From positions 11,607,501 through 11,671,500 of the forward strand of contig CATIUR010000004.1 of assembly GCA_949592205.1 (NCBI GenBank): a stretch of 64,000 nt of DNA, read 5' to 3'. Within the stretch, counting starts at the first letter, position 1. Each line of letters opens with the position of its first letter. A model generated the notes under the pieces. It had not been told where the DNA came from, did not search any database, and saw only the letters and a list, made by a program, of their open reading frames with translations. Below are positions 1-11,847 of the stretch, piece by piece. Source of the stretch: Helichrysum umbraculigerum. Its lineage: Eukaryota; Streptophyta; Magnoliopsida; Asterales; Asteraceae. The position numbers were made by a program, and so were the translations under genes.

Positions 1-1217
1 TGTGCAAATGTGATAAATAAAATATCTTTAGTAAGGATATAAATAATTCAATAAAATTTGACATCTTCCACATATTTTGAAGGCAAAAAATATTTTGCAA
101 CTTCCTGGAACAGAGCGAGTGTTTTAATGGCTAACAGTTTGTGATCGATATGTACCTTAAAACAAATTGCGATAGCAGGAAATAGAAGGGGAAGAATAAT
201 CTTGAACACAGTGTATAGAATCTGCAAATTAATGTGTAACAAGTATTTTTAAAACAGAAAACAAAAACAGTAAAGCAAACAGTTCCGTTTACTTCAACAT
301 AATAGAGGGCATCATTACGATATAATTTATTTCTAAAATTTACCGCAAGGCCTAAGCTGCATACGAGAGACCATCCGACTATTTGTTGAAATGGACTAAG
401 ACTGCAAAGATTTATTAAAGTTATTTTAAAAATCAGAATAATCATGGTGTTGAATGCAAGCAAGAAAGTTAATTCTTGAAATAGGAACATGAAAAAATTT
501 GCTTACTCTGTCTTCATTCCTTCCTTATGTTTATCTGCATCAGTCTGACCGCTTCCCTGAAAAGGGTATTCGAATAATAACAGAGATACTAGTCATTTAT
601 ATATATATACAGGGATTATACCACTAGCAAAATAAGTTAAGAGGTTAATTAATTGATTAACTGATAAAATATATTTACATCTTGTTGCAGGCAAAATAAT
701 AAAAAAATGCATGCAGAAAGTCGATTATCGAGCTCGCTCTAACCTTTGGGCCTTCATTAGTTGCAGTGGACATATTTCTGGCTAACATGAATCCACTTGG
801 TGCCGGACAAAAAAACTGAGACCATTTGGGATCTCGAAAACTCAAACCGCCAAACCCTAACGACATGTTGTTGTTGTTGTTTCTACTGAGGACACCATAC
901 GATCGAGTTTGGAGAAAATTCTTTGCTTTATCGTCTGAATGCTAATTATTAAGATAAGATATTGAAGGTTTAAATGGTTCCTGAGCGGAAAGTCTATCCC
1001 TTGTAATGAGACTTGATCTCCTGATTCCGCCAAACCCCAACGACGTGTTGTTGTTGTTGGTACTGAACACACCATACGATCGACTCTGGAGAAAGCTATT
1101 TACTGAATGTTGAATTTTACGATCTTCGTGGTGATTAAGATAAGAAGATAGTGAAGGTGTAGTTCGTTGTTGAGCCAAAAGTCTAGCCCCTGTGGTGAGA
1201 CTTCTCCTAAATGCCAT
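1..1217 (-). pseudogene. OXA1: OXA1-like copy A, N-terminal part (cut by window edge)
   Basis: Related to the Oxa1 insertase, which places proteins in the mitochondrial inner membrane. The first exon (744-1217) starts at ATG 1217 and ends at a GTTAGA donor. It encodes an Arg/Ser-rich presequence-like region that occurs twice in tandem (each unit ends in a SYGV...LGFGG block), then a stretch shared with copy C (FRDPKWSQF). One in-frame TAG (942-944) interrupts the second unit; the frame is open on both sides. Exon-like pieces with hydrophobic segments follow at about 507-556, 344-474 and 173-227, but the splice phase between the 50-nt piece and the next does not keep the hydrophobic frame. The rest lies outside the window. 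Helitron-1 sits 97 bp upstream of the ATG. The family call rests on similarity to copy C. Decayed gene or truncated paralog. Confidence 0.6.
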
Positions 1218-2425
1218 TGATTTACTCTGATTTTTCCTGAATTTTGATCCACAAAAGTATATATCCTTAATTCATTCAGATTATAACACAATAATGTATC
1301 ATGCATATATGAATCTCTTCTCTTTATTATATTAAAAGAAACCCATAATTAGGTTACCCTTCTATAATTAGCTTCTTTTAAGTTAATCTCCCCCCTCTAA
1401 TCTTAATAGCCCTCTTTTTTAGGCCATTGATCATCCTAATTAGTGGGTGACTACCTAATTAGCAAAAGCTAATGAAGTCAATTACCTCTAATGACCATTA
1501 TACCCATGCAATTAAGTAATTAATTAAGTTTTATATTCTTAATTAGGAAGTTCAATACGGTGCCACAATTAATTTTGCAAATTCTCTCTCTCTCTCTCTT
1601 TTTTTTTTCTTCCGTCTTTCTTCTTCCTTCTTCTCTCTGCTCGACTCCACCCCTTCTCATGTCCCACCATCACTTTTTAACCTCCATCTATTTTATATGA
1701 ACATACCAAATTAATCAGTTTTTCGAGCTCTTCAATATGAGACTACTTTCATTATATAATTTTTTTTGCACCCATTACAAATAAAAGAAGCTTTTTTATA
1801 CATACCATTTGAATAAATAGCCATATTTTCTTAAACCCTAACTATAATTTCTTCAATTCCAATGTGAAAGATCGCTGGACACTTTGCGATTTGACAATAT
1901 ACAGGTGGAATTAGTTTGTTTTCTTCCATGAAATTCAATTTCGTCATCATCGTCACAAGGTATAGCAATTTCGTTTATTGGTATCTTCTATAATTAGGGT
2001 TTGTAAGATCAATTTTAGAAAATATTGTACTGTTTCTTCTGATTTAGATTTTGTTTCTTGATATCATCTAATATTAGGGTTTGTTTGATCAAGTTTGCAT
2101 ATAATTGTGATTTTACAAATTATTGTATTTCTTCTTCTGATTTTATTTATTTTGGAAACAACTGATTTTGTATAAATGTAAAATTGAATCTATATGTTCA
2201 TCACGTTGTCTACCATGAATTTCTATATGTTATGGTATTAATGTACATTACGTGTATCATGTATGAAATCAACTAGCATAGACTATGAATCATGGATGGT
2301 AATTGTTCACACTAGCATTTTATCTGAGAGTTAGTAATGTTATTTGGCTAACACGTTGCTTCTCAAAAAATTAGATGCTACACATGCTTTTGCAAGAGGA
2401 GGTGACACAGAGAACTTGATCAAGG

Positions 2426-2850
2426 GTATTGAGAGTGGAGGAAAACAAAGTTTGGTATGCACCTGACCAGATTGTGGTTAGTAGTCAGGCGAAAACAGAG
2501 CACTCCGCAAGAAGTCTTTGTCGTTTATTCCAGGAGACGAGGTAAAAGCTATTACTTTTCTTCTTCTTCTTCTACTAAATAATAGTTAATAGTTATAGCA
2601 TCTCATTATCTTACGGAATACAATATATATCTTGATCATCAGGTTATAATCCCAGCTCCCTTTTATATGAGTTACCCTGAAATGGCAACATTGGATGACG
2701 ACGGCAAGTTATTCTTCATATGAGCATCTCAGAATATTTTCTGTTGGATCCAAAGCTTCTTGAATCTAAGCTTCTTGAGAATTCAAGACAACTAATTCTT
2801 TGTTCTCCATCTAATACGAAGGACTCGGTTTATCCTAAAAAAAATGCTTA
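2426..2850 (+). pseudogene. Captured fragment of prephenate/aspartate aminotransferase (PAT)
   Basis: Two exon pieces separated by an intron. The first (about 2426-2541, donor GAG|GTAAAA) reads YAPDQIVVS and, after a frame change, PGDE. The second (from 2643, after an AG acceptor) reads VIIPAPFYMSYPEMA, then after another frame change ISEYFLLDPKLLESKLL and LILCSPSN. These follow in order the cofactor-domain region of plant class I aminotransferases of the PAT type, plastid enzymes of arogenate and aspartate metabolism. Frameshifts and a stop make it non-functional. Intron retention indicates DNA-level capture, not retroposition. The family call is from memory of the conserved motifs. Confidence 0.75.
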
Positions 2851-3260
2851 AGGGAGTTTCTCTAATAAGTTTGCGTAAATTGACCCGCTTCGGAAGAAGA
2901 TTCATTATCCAGAGGTAATGAATCCATTTTTCAATTGTTTTGCACTTTTTCAACCATTTGATCATTCTTAGTATTATTATTCCATGAAAGCCCTTGGGCT
3001 TTATTGTACCTAAGGATGTTAGATACTGTGTTGATCCCTTATATGTTTTTAACTTGACTACTTGAATGGATAAGTGGTTGATGTCCAACCTGACCGTTCC
3101 CTTTCTACCCAGCCTTCTTTAATATGAACCCATTTTGACCCACAACCCAATCTGATTAGTCCGCCAGTCTTGCCACCCTTACTTTACTAGACTATGATGA
3201 ATTAGTGATCATATTTTGTATTTTTTTTTTATGTTGTACAGAGTATTATTTTATATTTAG

Positions 3261-3366
3261 GCGGTACTTTGCAGCCTGCTGATGTCGACACTTATTGGGT
3301 TCATGTCATATGTGGATGTTTCTGGCTTGAAGTTGCTTACATAAGTGATGAAAGAATGGAGCCTGA
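3261..3366 (+). pseudogene. Captured exon of an ATX3/4/5-type histone methyltransferase
   Basis: After a pyrimidine-rich stretch and an AG acceptor the sequence reads GGTLQPADVDTYWVHV, then EVAYISDERMEP. This matches the extended-PHD region of trithorax-like H3K4 methyltransferases of the ATX3/4/5 group (pattern GGAL-PxDVxTLWVHVTCAWF-PEV-F-xDEKMEP). The usual Cys and aromatic residues are altered (ICGCF for TCAWF), so the zinc-binding fold is probably lost. No SET domain is seen nearby. A single exon with about 100 bases of clear similarity. Confidence 0.62.
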
Positions 3367-4574
3367 ACTGGAATTCTTTGAATTACCCCTAATTCTTTTT
3401 GCTTCCAGTTGTAGTTTAAAAGTCTTAAGGCGTTTGTTGATAATTGTAGGATGATAATGATTTTGTATTGGTTTACTGTTTCACCATCGGAGTTCACCTG
3501 AGAACTCCTACTTTTCATTAATACTTTTGCCTTTTGCATTAATTTCCAGCATTACTAAGCAGACCAGTCTTGCACATTACTCACCCGACGGTGTAAGTCA
3601 GGTTATACTGCTTCCTTTTGTATTTTTTTTTTTTTTTTTTGATATTTCATCTTCAAGCAAGTGATCTTAATCAAAGGGAAACATGTTAAATCGTTTGAGC
3701 AAGTTAAACAGTCAATAAATGATGTATCGATAACCCCCTAAATTATTTTATTAGAAACATAGGTTTTTCAATTTAAAAATATAATTTTGCAGTCATCTTT
3801 AAAATTGATTTTTTTTAGACCATCCCACAAGACATACAAAAAGTTAGTGGATTAACCCAACCTGGGCCGTATTGACCCATTTTATAAGATTTTATTACTT
3901 TTGATTTGGAATCAGTTTGATCCGTTACATACGTATCCATTTTTCATATCTATAATTCTCTGTATACATGTTCTATCTATTTGGCTAATAATTGGCCATA
4001 ACAGTGAGGGTTAAGGAGCAATTGTTGGATGTGAAAAACATTACAAACTCTTGCATTTTCCGAAATCTTATTAGCGTTGAGAAGGGTAATATAAAGACTG
4101 GATCAGAATGGTAAGATGGTTCATGTTTAGCAATGTGTACTACATTCGATAATAGACAGAGGTGGCTTAATGGGCGATAGTAGGTAACCTTTAGTACAGG
4201 TCAGGTTGGGCTAATCCACACATTACTTTTTGTCCATTTTCTAGCAACTGTTGATGGTTAGATATGGGTGCAATAGTTTTTGTTTTTACCAGTTTATTAC
4301 TATAATATATATATTTTTAATGGAGTGTTAGGAGATTATATGAGTTGAAGATGTACACTGGGAGACCATTGCCTTATTTGACCCGCTCAATTTGTAATCT
4401 TATAATTTTTTTTCTTTTTCTAGAGACTAGAAGATACAACTTGCACTGCATCAACGAGATGTGTAACTTTGTATGTACTTGATGACATGTTTATTGAAAG
4501 GCAGGTACAAGCTGGAAAAACTATTCGGGTCACCATCTCTTTCGTGGTCGGTCACAATTGTGGTATATGACGAA

Positions 4575-4668
4575 GAAATATACGTCCAAATGTTCGTATT
4601 GCTGATTTTTGTCAAAAAGTTGGTTTGAATGGTGCTGATTGGTGGTATATTGATAGGATACTCATGGT
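4575..4668 (+). other. Exon-like stretch in Helitron-1, unidentified
   Basis: About 30 codons read RPNVRIADFCQKVGLNGAD followed by WWYIDRI, with a protein-like composition that stands out from the AT-rich surroundings. A stop lies just upstream in the same frame. It may be a third captured gene piece; I do not recognise the family. Confidence 0.2.
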
Positions 4669-5887
4669 AACCTTAAGCTTACATGTGTTTGAAGTATATT
4701 GATAGGATTTATGTTATCGGTAAATGAAGTCGTATGTTTTATAATTTGAGAATCATGTTAGTAAAATAGATAAAACCTCTCTTATCTATTAAAATAGAAG
4801 AAGATGTTTTTTTTTACCTTGATTTATATTATAAAGAGTTAAAAAGTATTTGATATGAAATCTGTTTGTGTGGTTTGGTGAACAAACTACTGATGTTTTT
4901 AGAAATGAATTTATATTATGCTTGTGTGTATTTGTCTAATTTTTATAGATTTGAGAATTCATTATGATTAATTCTTTGCTTCTCTTATCGATATGGTTGG
5001 GTCTTAAAGCATGTATCTACACCTGGTGATTTCATAATATAATCTAAGGGACCTGCTCATCTGATTTTTTGTTTCAACTTACTCTATGTCTAAGATAGGT
5101 GGATGATGGATTTGATTGCTGGTAATTGATATGGAAATCTTGGGAACAGAGCACTCCGAGAAGCATATATTGATATTTTTGGAATATTGATTTTGCAGAA
5201 TGTAAACAGATTGCAATCCACGTGATGCATTTTTTTCTGACTTTATTATTTGTTTTCTCTAATTGGTGCAGGTTATTTTCAAGCTATAGCTCAAACTTGT
5301 GACTTTTTTATATTTCTTTTCTGCAGTAGATGGGCAAGAATAAGGAAGATTCAGGAAATGGAAAGGAGGAAACACTTACCTTCGCCTCTGATCATAAGAA
5401 GTTGAAGGTCGGGACATTTAAAGAACTGGGTGATCATAGACGAACGTGATGAATGAAGAATTCTGTGTGAAATTGGAAACATTGAATAACTAAAGAAGCC
5501 CTTACGCATAAGCAGTCTGCTTAAACTTATACTCATACAGAAAATATCGGTACTTTACTCCCATAAGTTTCAATATTCTCTTCTACACCCAAGTTTCAAT
5601 CTTGATTATTTTTAGTTGAATTGGTGAGTAGTAGTGTATTTCAATGATGATTCTTTGAGTGTTATCATATTCATGCCTTTTAGTATTCAAACTTTCTATT
5701 TGTTAACCACCATTTTGGTTAAGTTATATATATTAATCCTTTGATATATATATATTTGTATTATAGTTAACAAACTTTGTTCTTATGTAGGCTAATGATG
5801 TATCTGGGATTGCTATGCATGATGAATGCAATAAATTTAGGAGTTGAAGGCACCGGTATATAAGTAAAGGTGTTTGAGGTGAAGCAA

Positions 5888-6136
5888 ATGGAAGTTATCA
5901 TGGAAAAGGTTAGAGAGCCATCTCACAGTTATCGCCTTGCAAAGGTCCTAAGGGTGAGGCAAAATGATGTATTACCTCTAAGTATCGATTCAAGATGGAA
6001 CTTGATAGAGGTACTTCAAGCAACTAACACCACCGAGACGGATCATGATGTTTTGATAACCCAAGCTAATCAAAACACTGCAACCGAATTCCGAATGGGT
6101 TACTACAAATGGATTGTTGATAATGCTTACAGCTAA
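5888..6136 (+). CDS. Hypothetical 82-residue ORF in Helitron-1
   Basis: Starts at the first ATG of an open frame that extends 18 bases further upstream. The product is mixed hydrophilic (MEVIMEKVREPSHSYRLAKV at the start, YYKWIVDNAYS at the end), with no signal or membrane segment and no family I recognise. It could be an exon of a captured gene or chance. Confidence 0.22.
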   Translation: MEVIMEKVREPSHSYRLAKVLRVRQNDVLPLSIDSRWNLIEVLQATNTTETDHDVLITQANQNTATEFRMGYYKWIVDNAYS

Positions 6137-6920
6137 CATTCTCAAGTAATTGCCACCCTTTTAATAATAAAAATCTGTAGTGTAAAAGTTTGACAAAATT
6201 TTGGTCATTTTTCTGAAAATTTAAATGTGGTTATTTGCATGGAATAGTTGAATCAGTAAATAATTAAATAGTTGTTTATAAATTTACTTTAGCAAATACT
6301 AAATAGATACGATATTCTACGGGCTAAACATGAAGCAAGTTGTTTATAAATTTACTTTAGCATTGATCAAAATTTTCAGGTCACTAAGTTGAAAAAAATA
6401 TATCTATAGTTTACACAAAGGGAAGACTTATTATACAGTGAGTCATAGTTATTTGTTTCTATTGTAATCCTCATTTTTCAATTGCACGATTTAGGAATTC
6501 TAAACACTAACTTGATTTTTAACTTCTAAGCATTTGGGGTAATATTTGTTGAGTTGTGCATATATTGTATGTATGAAGAATATAATCGTTGACAACACTA
6601 AATAAACTATTCAAGAGCTATAGATATTTGTCTGCTTTAACTCAAATGTACTCCGTATAAGTGTTCGCATTTAGATCTTTACTTATGCTAACAATTCACT
6701 TAATATTTTTTTAAAACAATTTTTAAGCTGTACAATTGCAGGAATAGACATTACAACAACGCATTCAATACTTACAACTCAATAATCGACATGTTCCCAA
6801 ATCGTAATAAATGACTACTCTATGCTTCGGGCTTAGTGTTCTATGGTTCGCTAGCCTGAAGAAATAACTTCAACTTATGTCCATTATTTTAACGCCAGTA
6901 TTGATCACCATGTCCCGTGA

Positions 6921-7229
6921 ATGGTCGACATATGTGTGCATTATGATGGCTACATGTATCGTACAGCTTATGGATTTGAGTATTTAAATGGGAAGGAAGC
7001 AATGATGTGTTCGCTTCAGCCAAACGAATTTACAATAGACTATGTAAATCAATGGCTTTTTGCAGATTTTCGTGTTATTCTACCTCAACAATGGTATGTA
7101 GCTACACATCCACTACGCAGCCTTAATGAACACAACTCACTTTTAAGAATGACTCGTGATGCTTACTTACAGAATTTGCTATCAACTGGTGAACGACACG
7201 GCGTAATAGATTTCTATATTTTAGATTGA
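6921..7229 (+). CDS. Hypothetical 102-residue ORF near the Helitron-1 3' end
   Basis: ATG start; product of balanced, globular-like composition (VDICVHYDGYMYRTAYGFEY at the start, VIDFYILD at the end), longer than expected by chance in DNA this AT-rich. It lies 250 bp before the terminal hairpin. No family recognised; it could be the last exon of a captured gene or part of a degraded Helitron product. Confidence 0.3.
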   Translation: MVDICVHYDGYMYRTAYGFEYLNGKEAMMCSLQPNEFTIDYVNQWLFADFRVILPQQWYVATHPLRSLNEHNSLLRMTRDAYLQNLLSTGERHGVIDFYILD

Positions 7230-7486
7230 CGACATATCCCAATCCTCAAAGATTTGACAATAAATTTTGTACTCCAACTCACATTTTAGTAATCATTTGA
7301 TGTAGGATGCATGTATTCGCTACTTTCGGTTTTAAAATGATTGCATTTTATGTCCTTTCAAACAAAGTCATTTAATGTGTTACACAATGCATAAGTTTTA
7401 TACTAACAACAGGTAATTTTGACTACATTCCGTACATTCTTCTTTTTTTTTTCAATCAAATTAAAAAAAAAATACAATTACCGAGC

Positions 7487-7513
7487 CCCGCAAATATGCG
7501 GGCTATAAACTAG
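7487..7513 (+). other. Helitron-1 3' terminal hairpin and CTAG end
   Basis: Stem CCCGC / GCGGG around an AAATAT loop, then 7 nt and CTAG. This is the transposition terminator of Helitrons. Confidence 0.85.
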
Positions 7514-10416
7514 TTGAAGATTACAGGAATAAGATTTGATTTTTGTAAACCCTGAACGAGAGTATGTTGAATTATAGTACCTGAACAGATAAAGAATTGG
7601 GCATATATCTAGGGTTTCCGCATAAAGGTGTATATATATTGCAGAACAAGCCACCTTTTCTCGAAATTTAATTTCATTAAATTAAAATTATTTACATAAT
7701 GTTATACTGAACACACCATACGTTCAGAGTATTATTTAATTTTACATATTATCCCCTTGTCTTTATTATCCTCCAAACTTTTTGGTGATTTCGTCCCTAC
7801 TTTCATTCTTTTGTTTGTAGAGAAGAGTTCAATTGAGACTATTTATTTTGTATGAGAATGGGGGAACCAACCACAATATGACATGTGTCACTTTTTTCTC
7901 TCTCATCCACGTTTTTAAAAATTAAATATCTCACAAAAGACAAGTCGAAAAATCATGAAAATTGCACCATATTTTTCAGCGTTTTATCCTCTTCGATTTG
8001 CCGTCCATCAAGGCATACTTCCGACGAACTTTTTTTTTTTTCATTTTTTTGGTGGGTTTTACATATTAGTAACACATGTGTTAGTGATTGATTATACATT
8101 TGATTTAGGGTTTAGGGTTAGGGTTTAGGGTTAGGGTTTAGAGTTAGGGTTTAGTAGGGTTTAGTGTTAGGGTTTAGCAGGGTTTAGTATTAGGGTTTAG
8201 CAGGGTGTAGGGTTTAGTATGATTTAGGGTTTAGAGTTTTATAAAGCGTTTAGGGTTTGGGGTTTAGGGGTTAGGGTTTAGGGTTTAGGGTTGGGAGTTT
8301 GGGGTTTCGGATTGTTTTGTTGTACCATGAAAATAACCACCTCACTAACCTCTTAATAACCACCCCACTAACCTTAACGTACCATCATTTATGCATAGAA
8401 TATTTTAATAAAAATAGCCCTAAGACCTATCATTAGAAAAATCCATAAAATTATTATGTGCTATTTTATAGTTTTGAAGGGGTAAAATTTTAAATTTGTT
8501 AATAAAACCTTAAAAAAATTTATTTAATATGTAATTTCAGAAATTTTGTGAGAGCAGCTGCACCCGCTGCACCCACTGCTTCCATTCTAACTTTGCCCAT
8601 GCCTCTCTCACTTAATAACACAATATATATTGTTCTGTGATCAATCAATGGATCATAGTTATTCTAATTAATGAAAAATTATATACTCGTATATTATGCC
8701 TCATCATCCCACCAAATGAAAATTATTAACTTTGTGTATGTTGTAGAATTTGATAATATTCAACTTATGACACGTACGTTAATATCTTTTATAATTTGAG
8801 AAATAATCAATTTCTAATTTTTTTATGAGTTAGATTAAAGTTAAGCTACAAGCTATGATATACTTAATAATTTACTCTTAATTAAAAGAATGTATATTTG
8901 ATCTTTTTAAAGACATTACTAGAACAACTTAAGCTAATAACGTGGTAGACTATATCGAAGATGAATTAACCCCTTCACCCGAAATAGGGGAACTACTAAT
9001 ATTAGGACCGTGGGATTAATATTTGTATATCATGGCTTCAAACGCAATTCACTAGATTCATGTGAAATAATTGAAGTTTGATAATTGATCTTGATTAATT
9101 TTGGTTGATTACACAATTTTAAATATGATATATGATATGATTAATCTTTACGATGTTATCAAATTAAAAACTTTCAATTATTCAATTAAATCATCTAATT
9201 TCACTTATTCTATAAATATAACCCCTCAAGTTTGCTTTAAATGACAATAGCCATTATTATTATTATATTAAATAAATTAAAAAACAAAAAGTAAACGTAA
9301 AAACAAAGAATGGTTGATACGAATTCAATAAGCATACTAAATTAATGTTTTGAATTGTTTTATTTTTCATTTGGAAAATAACTGGTAGATCTAAAATTGT
9401 ATACCTAAATATTGACATAAAAATTATGATCGGTTAATGTGAAAAATTGATTAGATGATATTAGGAGAGTGAAAAATTTCGACCAATAAAAAAAATATGT
9501 CTATTTTTAAATCTATATAATTAGGTCTATACAGCCACCATAATAATATTTAATAACTATTAATTACCTTTCCATATAACTTCAAAAACGTCGCCTACTA
9601 ACTCTAATTTTAGCTAGCCCATGTAATTTCCCAACCACTAAACCATAATAAAATTGAACCGATCAAACCGACAAAATCACATCGATTTGACCGGTTTAAA
9701 TGACTTTGACCAATTTATGAACATCTTTATTTACAAGTGACAAAATCAACAAGTTTAGTAAACACAAAACTTAATTTCATTAATTTTATTTGAATAATTA
9801 TTTTTTACGAACTCGTGTGTATATACTTGTTTGAAAAACTAGTAAAAAATAAAATAAAAAGAAACTTGGATCATTTTCAATCGAATTCTTTAATTTATTA
9901 TGGGCTACATCTTGGACCGCACCAGCTTTAGGCTGTGGGCTTATATAATTTATTGAATAAACCCATTCTTCTTTGTACTTACTAGTTACTACTTACTAGA
10001 TCGTTTGTGAAATGGGCATTTCAGCCCAATCAATGTAAAAGAAAAGTAACACATAAAAGTCCACTTTGTAAATTGTAATGTCCAAGAGAATCCTCTACAA
10101 AAACTTGGAAAGTTGGAAATAGTCAACCATCAAAATGGTAATTATATCTTATTCTTAATATCAACTATGCAATGTAACTGTTGATATGGTCGTAAATAAC
10201 TAAATACCAAAACCACTTGACTTGTTAAGTTTCACATGTGGGTTGGCATTGCTAAATCACATATCAGCTCATCAACATAACCCAAACAGACGTAATTCTC
10301 AACGCAAAATCAAATTGTAAATGCATTATCTTCTAATATAATCATCTCGATAGATAAATTTATACTAAAAAGAAATTCCTACAACTAAAACTCTCAATCT
10401 CCATAGTTACAAGCGC
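7514..10416. other. Non-coding 5' flank of copy A / 3' flank of copy B; duplicated blocks
   Basis: No gene is seen. Several blocks match the 5' flank of copy B: 7514-7660 with 12838-12990, 8732-9110 with 13200-13570, and about 9850-10090 with 13600-13810. Between them copy A's flank has about 920 bp (7812-8731) and about 740 bp (9110-9850) that copy B lacks. The first extra block contains the telomere-type repeat. The rest is AT-rich without recognisable features. Confidence 0.65.
8104..8309 (+). repeat. Interstitial telomere-type repeat, degenerate TTTAGGG
   Basis: About 200 bp of TTTAGGG units mixed with TTAGGG, TAGGG and point variants. TTTAGGG is the plant telomere unit. It lies far from any visible chromosome end and inside the 920-bp block absent from the copy B flank. 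Confidence 0.85.
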
Positions 10417-10696
10417 TAAGAGAATAGATAAACCATAAAGGGGTTAGGTTGATTTTGGGTCTTCTGAAGTTGGCTAGCTTCTGACTTTAAAGAAGTAACA
10501 GTTTGATCGGTGGATGCTGCAGGCTTTGTTTCTCCAGATTGTACATTGTTGTTGGAATACTTGGTCTTTTTTGTACTAAACAAACGATACAGAAATAGTT
10601 AGTTAAGATGTAATACACTAATATTGAATTGGTGTAGATGTATGTCAGTATGTGTGTGTATAGATTTCATAAAGTCCAAATAAACCAACAAGAAGC

Positions 10697-10699
<3 letters not shown>

Positions 10700-10737
<38 letters not shown>
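10700..10737. repeat. (TA)n microsatellite
   Basis: About 19 uninterrupted TA units in the 3' part of copy B. Confidence 0.95.
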
Positions 10738-10741
<4 letters not shown>

Positions 10742-11406
10742 CCTAAAAGGTAGCGACAATATTTGGAGGATGAAGTTAAGTCCATTTACAGGGGTGAACC
10801 GAAATAATATGTTAATAGGTTGTACAAAGTGCTAAACTAGGCAAAAAGAGTGAAGACAGGTGTGTATGAACTTCTTGAAGTCAAATCAAATGGACTGGAG
10901 AATTTTTTATATCTTGTGGACTAAGGGAACGATGTATATACACATAAGAATCTGCTATAAGTAGAAATACGAGGACATATAAGCAAACAGTGTTTCAGTT
11001 GAATACAGGAACTTACTTCATTTAATGATCAACAAAGCTAACAGTCCCAACGGGATGACGGTGAACCAATAACATAAGTAAGCCTGTGCAAATGTGATAA
11101 AAAAAAAGAAAATCTTTAGTGAGGATATAATTCAATAAAATTTGACATCTTCCACATATTTTGAAGATAAAATATTGCAACATTCTGGAACAGAGCAAGT
11201 GTTGTCTAGTTTAATGGTTAACAGTTTGTGATCGATCTGTACCTTTACACAAAATATCGTAATAGGATATAGAGGGCCAAATATAATGTTGTTCACAATG
11301 TATAGACTCTGCAAATCAATGTGTAACAAATATTTTAAAAACGGCAAAGCAAACAGTTCCGTTTACTTCGACATAATAGAATGAGGCATCATTACAATAT
11401 AGTTTA

Positions 11407-11847
11407 GGGTAAATAATGGTTTAATCACCAAACTTTCAACTTTTTTTCGTTTTAACCCTTCAACTTTTTTTTTAACGTTTTAAGCCTTCAACTTACGATT
11501 GACCTGTTAATTTCGCCATTCACCTTGACTTTGACCTAATGCAGCCGGTTTAGGTACAGTTGGCATCTACGTGGCATCTACATGTCGTCGCTGTAGGGTT
11601 TTAGCGACGACATGTTGTCGCTGTAGGGTTTTAGCGACGACATGTCGTCGCTAAATCTTTGGGTTTTTGTACAGTTGCCATGTCGCAGGTTACAAGTCAT
11701 ACAAATGGTTGTTTCGTACGGTCAATTAAAGTGAAGGGATTAAAAATTGGTCAACCCGTAAGTTGAAGGCTTAAAACGTTAAAAAAAAAGTTGAAGGGTT
11801 AAAACGAAAAAAAGTTGAAAGTTTGGTGATTAAATCATTATTTACCC
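11407..11847. mobile_element. Mutator-type MITE (441 bp) in copy B
   Basis: Nearly perfect terminal inverted repeats of about 95 bp (GGGTAAATAATGGTTTAATC at one end, its complement at the other) flanked by a 9-bp direct repeat TATAGTTTA (11398-11406 and 11848-11856). A 9-bp duplication is typical of Mutator-like elements. The same point in copy A (about 320-335) has no insert. The centre holds two copies of a ~37-bp unit built on the palindrome AGCGACGACATGTCGTCGCT. No coding capacity. Confidence 0.88.

Larger units (their letters stand above)
1314..7513 (+). mobile_element. Helitron-1, non-autonomous, carrying gene fragments
   Basis: Begins with TCTCTTCTCTTTATT right after A1313 and ends in a GC hairpin (CCCGC, loop of six, GCGGG at 7487-7502) followed by CTATAAACTAG and host T7514. 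These are the marks of a plant Helitron inserted between A and T with no target duplication. The ends are confirmed by the sister loci: the sequence on both sides of the element is continuous near 12825-12845 (copy B) and 50365-50390 (copy C). No Rep/helicase ORF is visible, so it depends on another element. It contains spliced host-gene pieces (aminotransferase, ATX-like) and two unknown ORFs. It lies in the 5' flank of OXA1 copy A. Confidence 0.88.

Noticed and set aside
2792..3088. 98-codon minus-strand ORF in Helitron-1
   Set aside because: It overlaps the end of the captured aminotransferase exon on the opposite strand and shows no protein features.
10638..10835. 65-codon ORF with an IYIYIY run
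   Set aside because: Same cause: it crosses the (TA)n tract in the 3' part of copy B.
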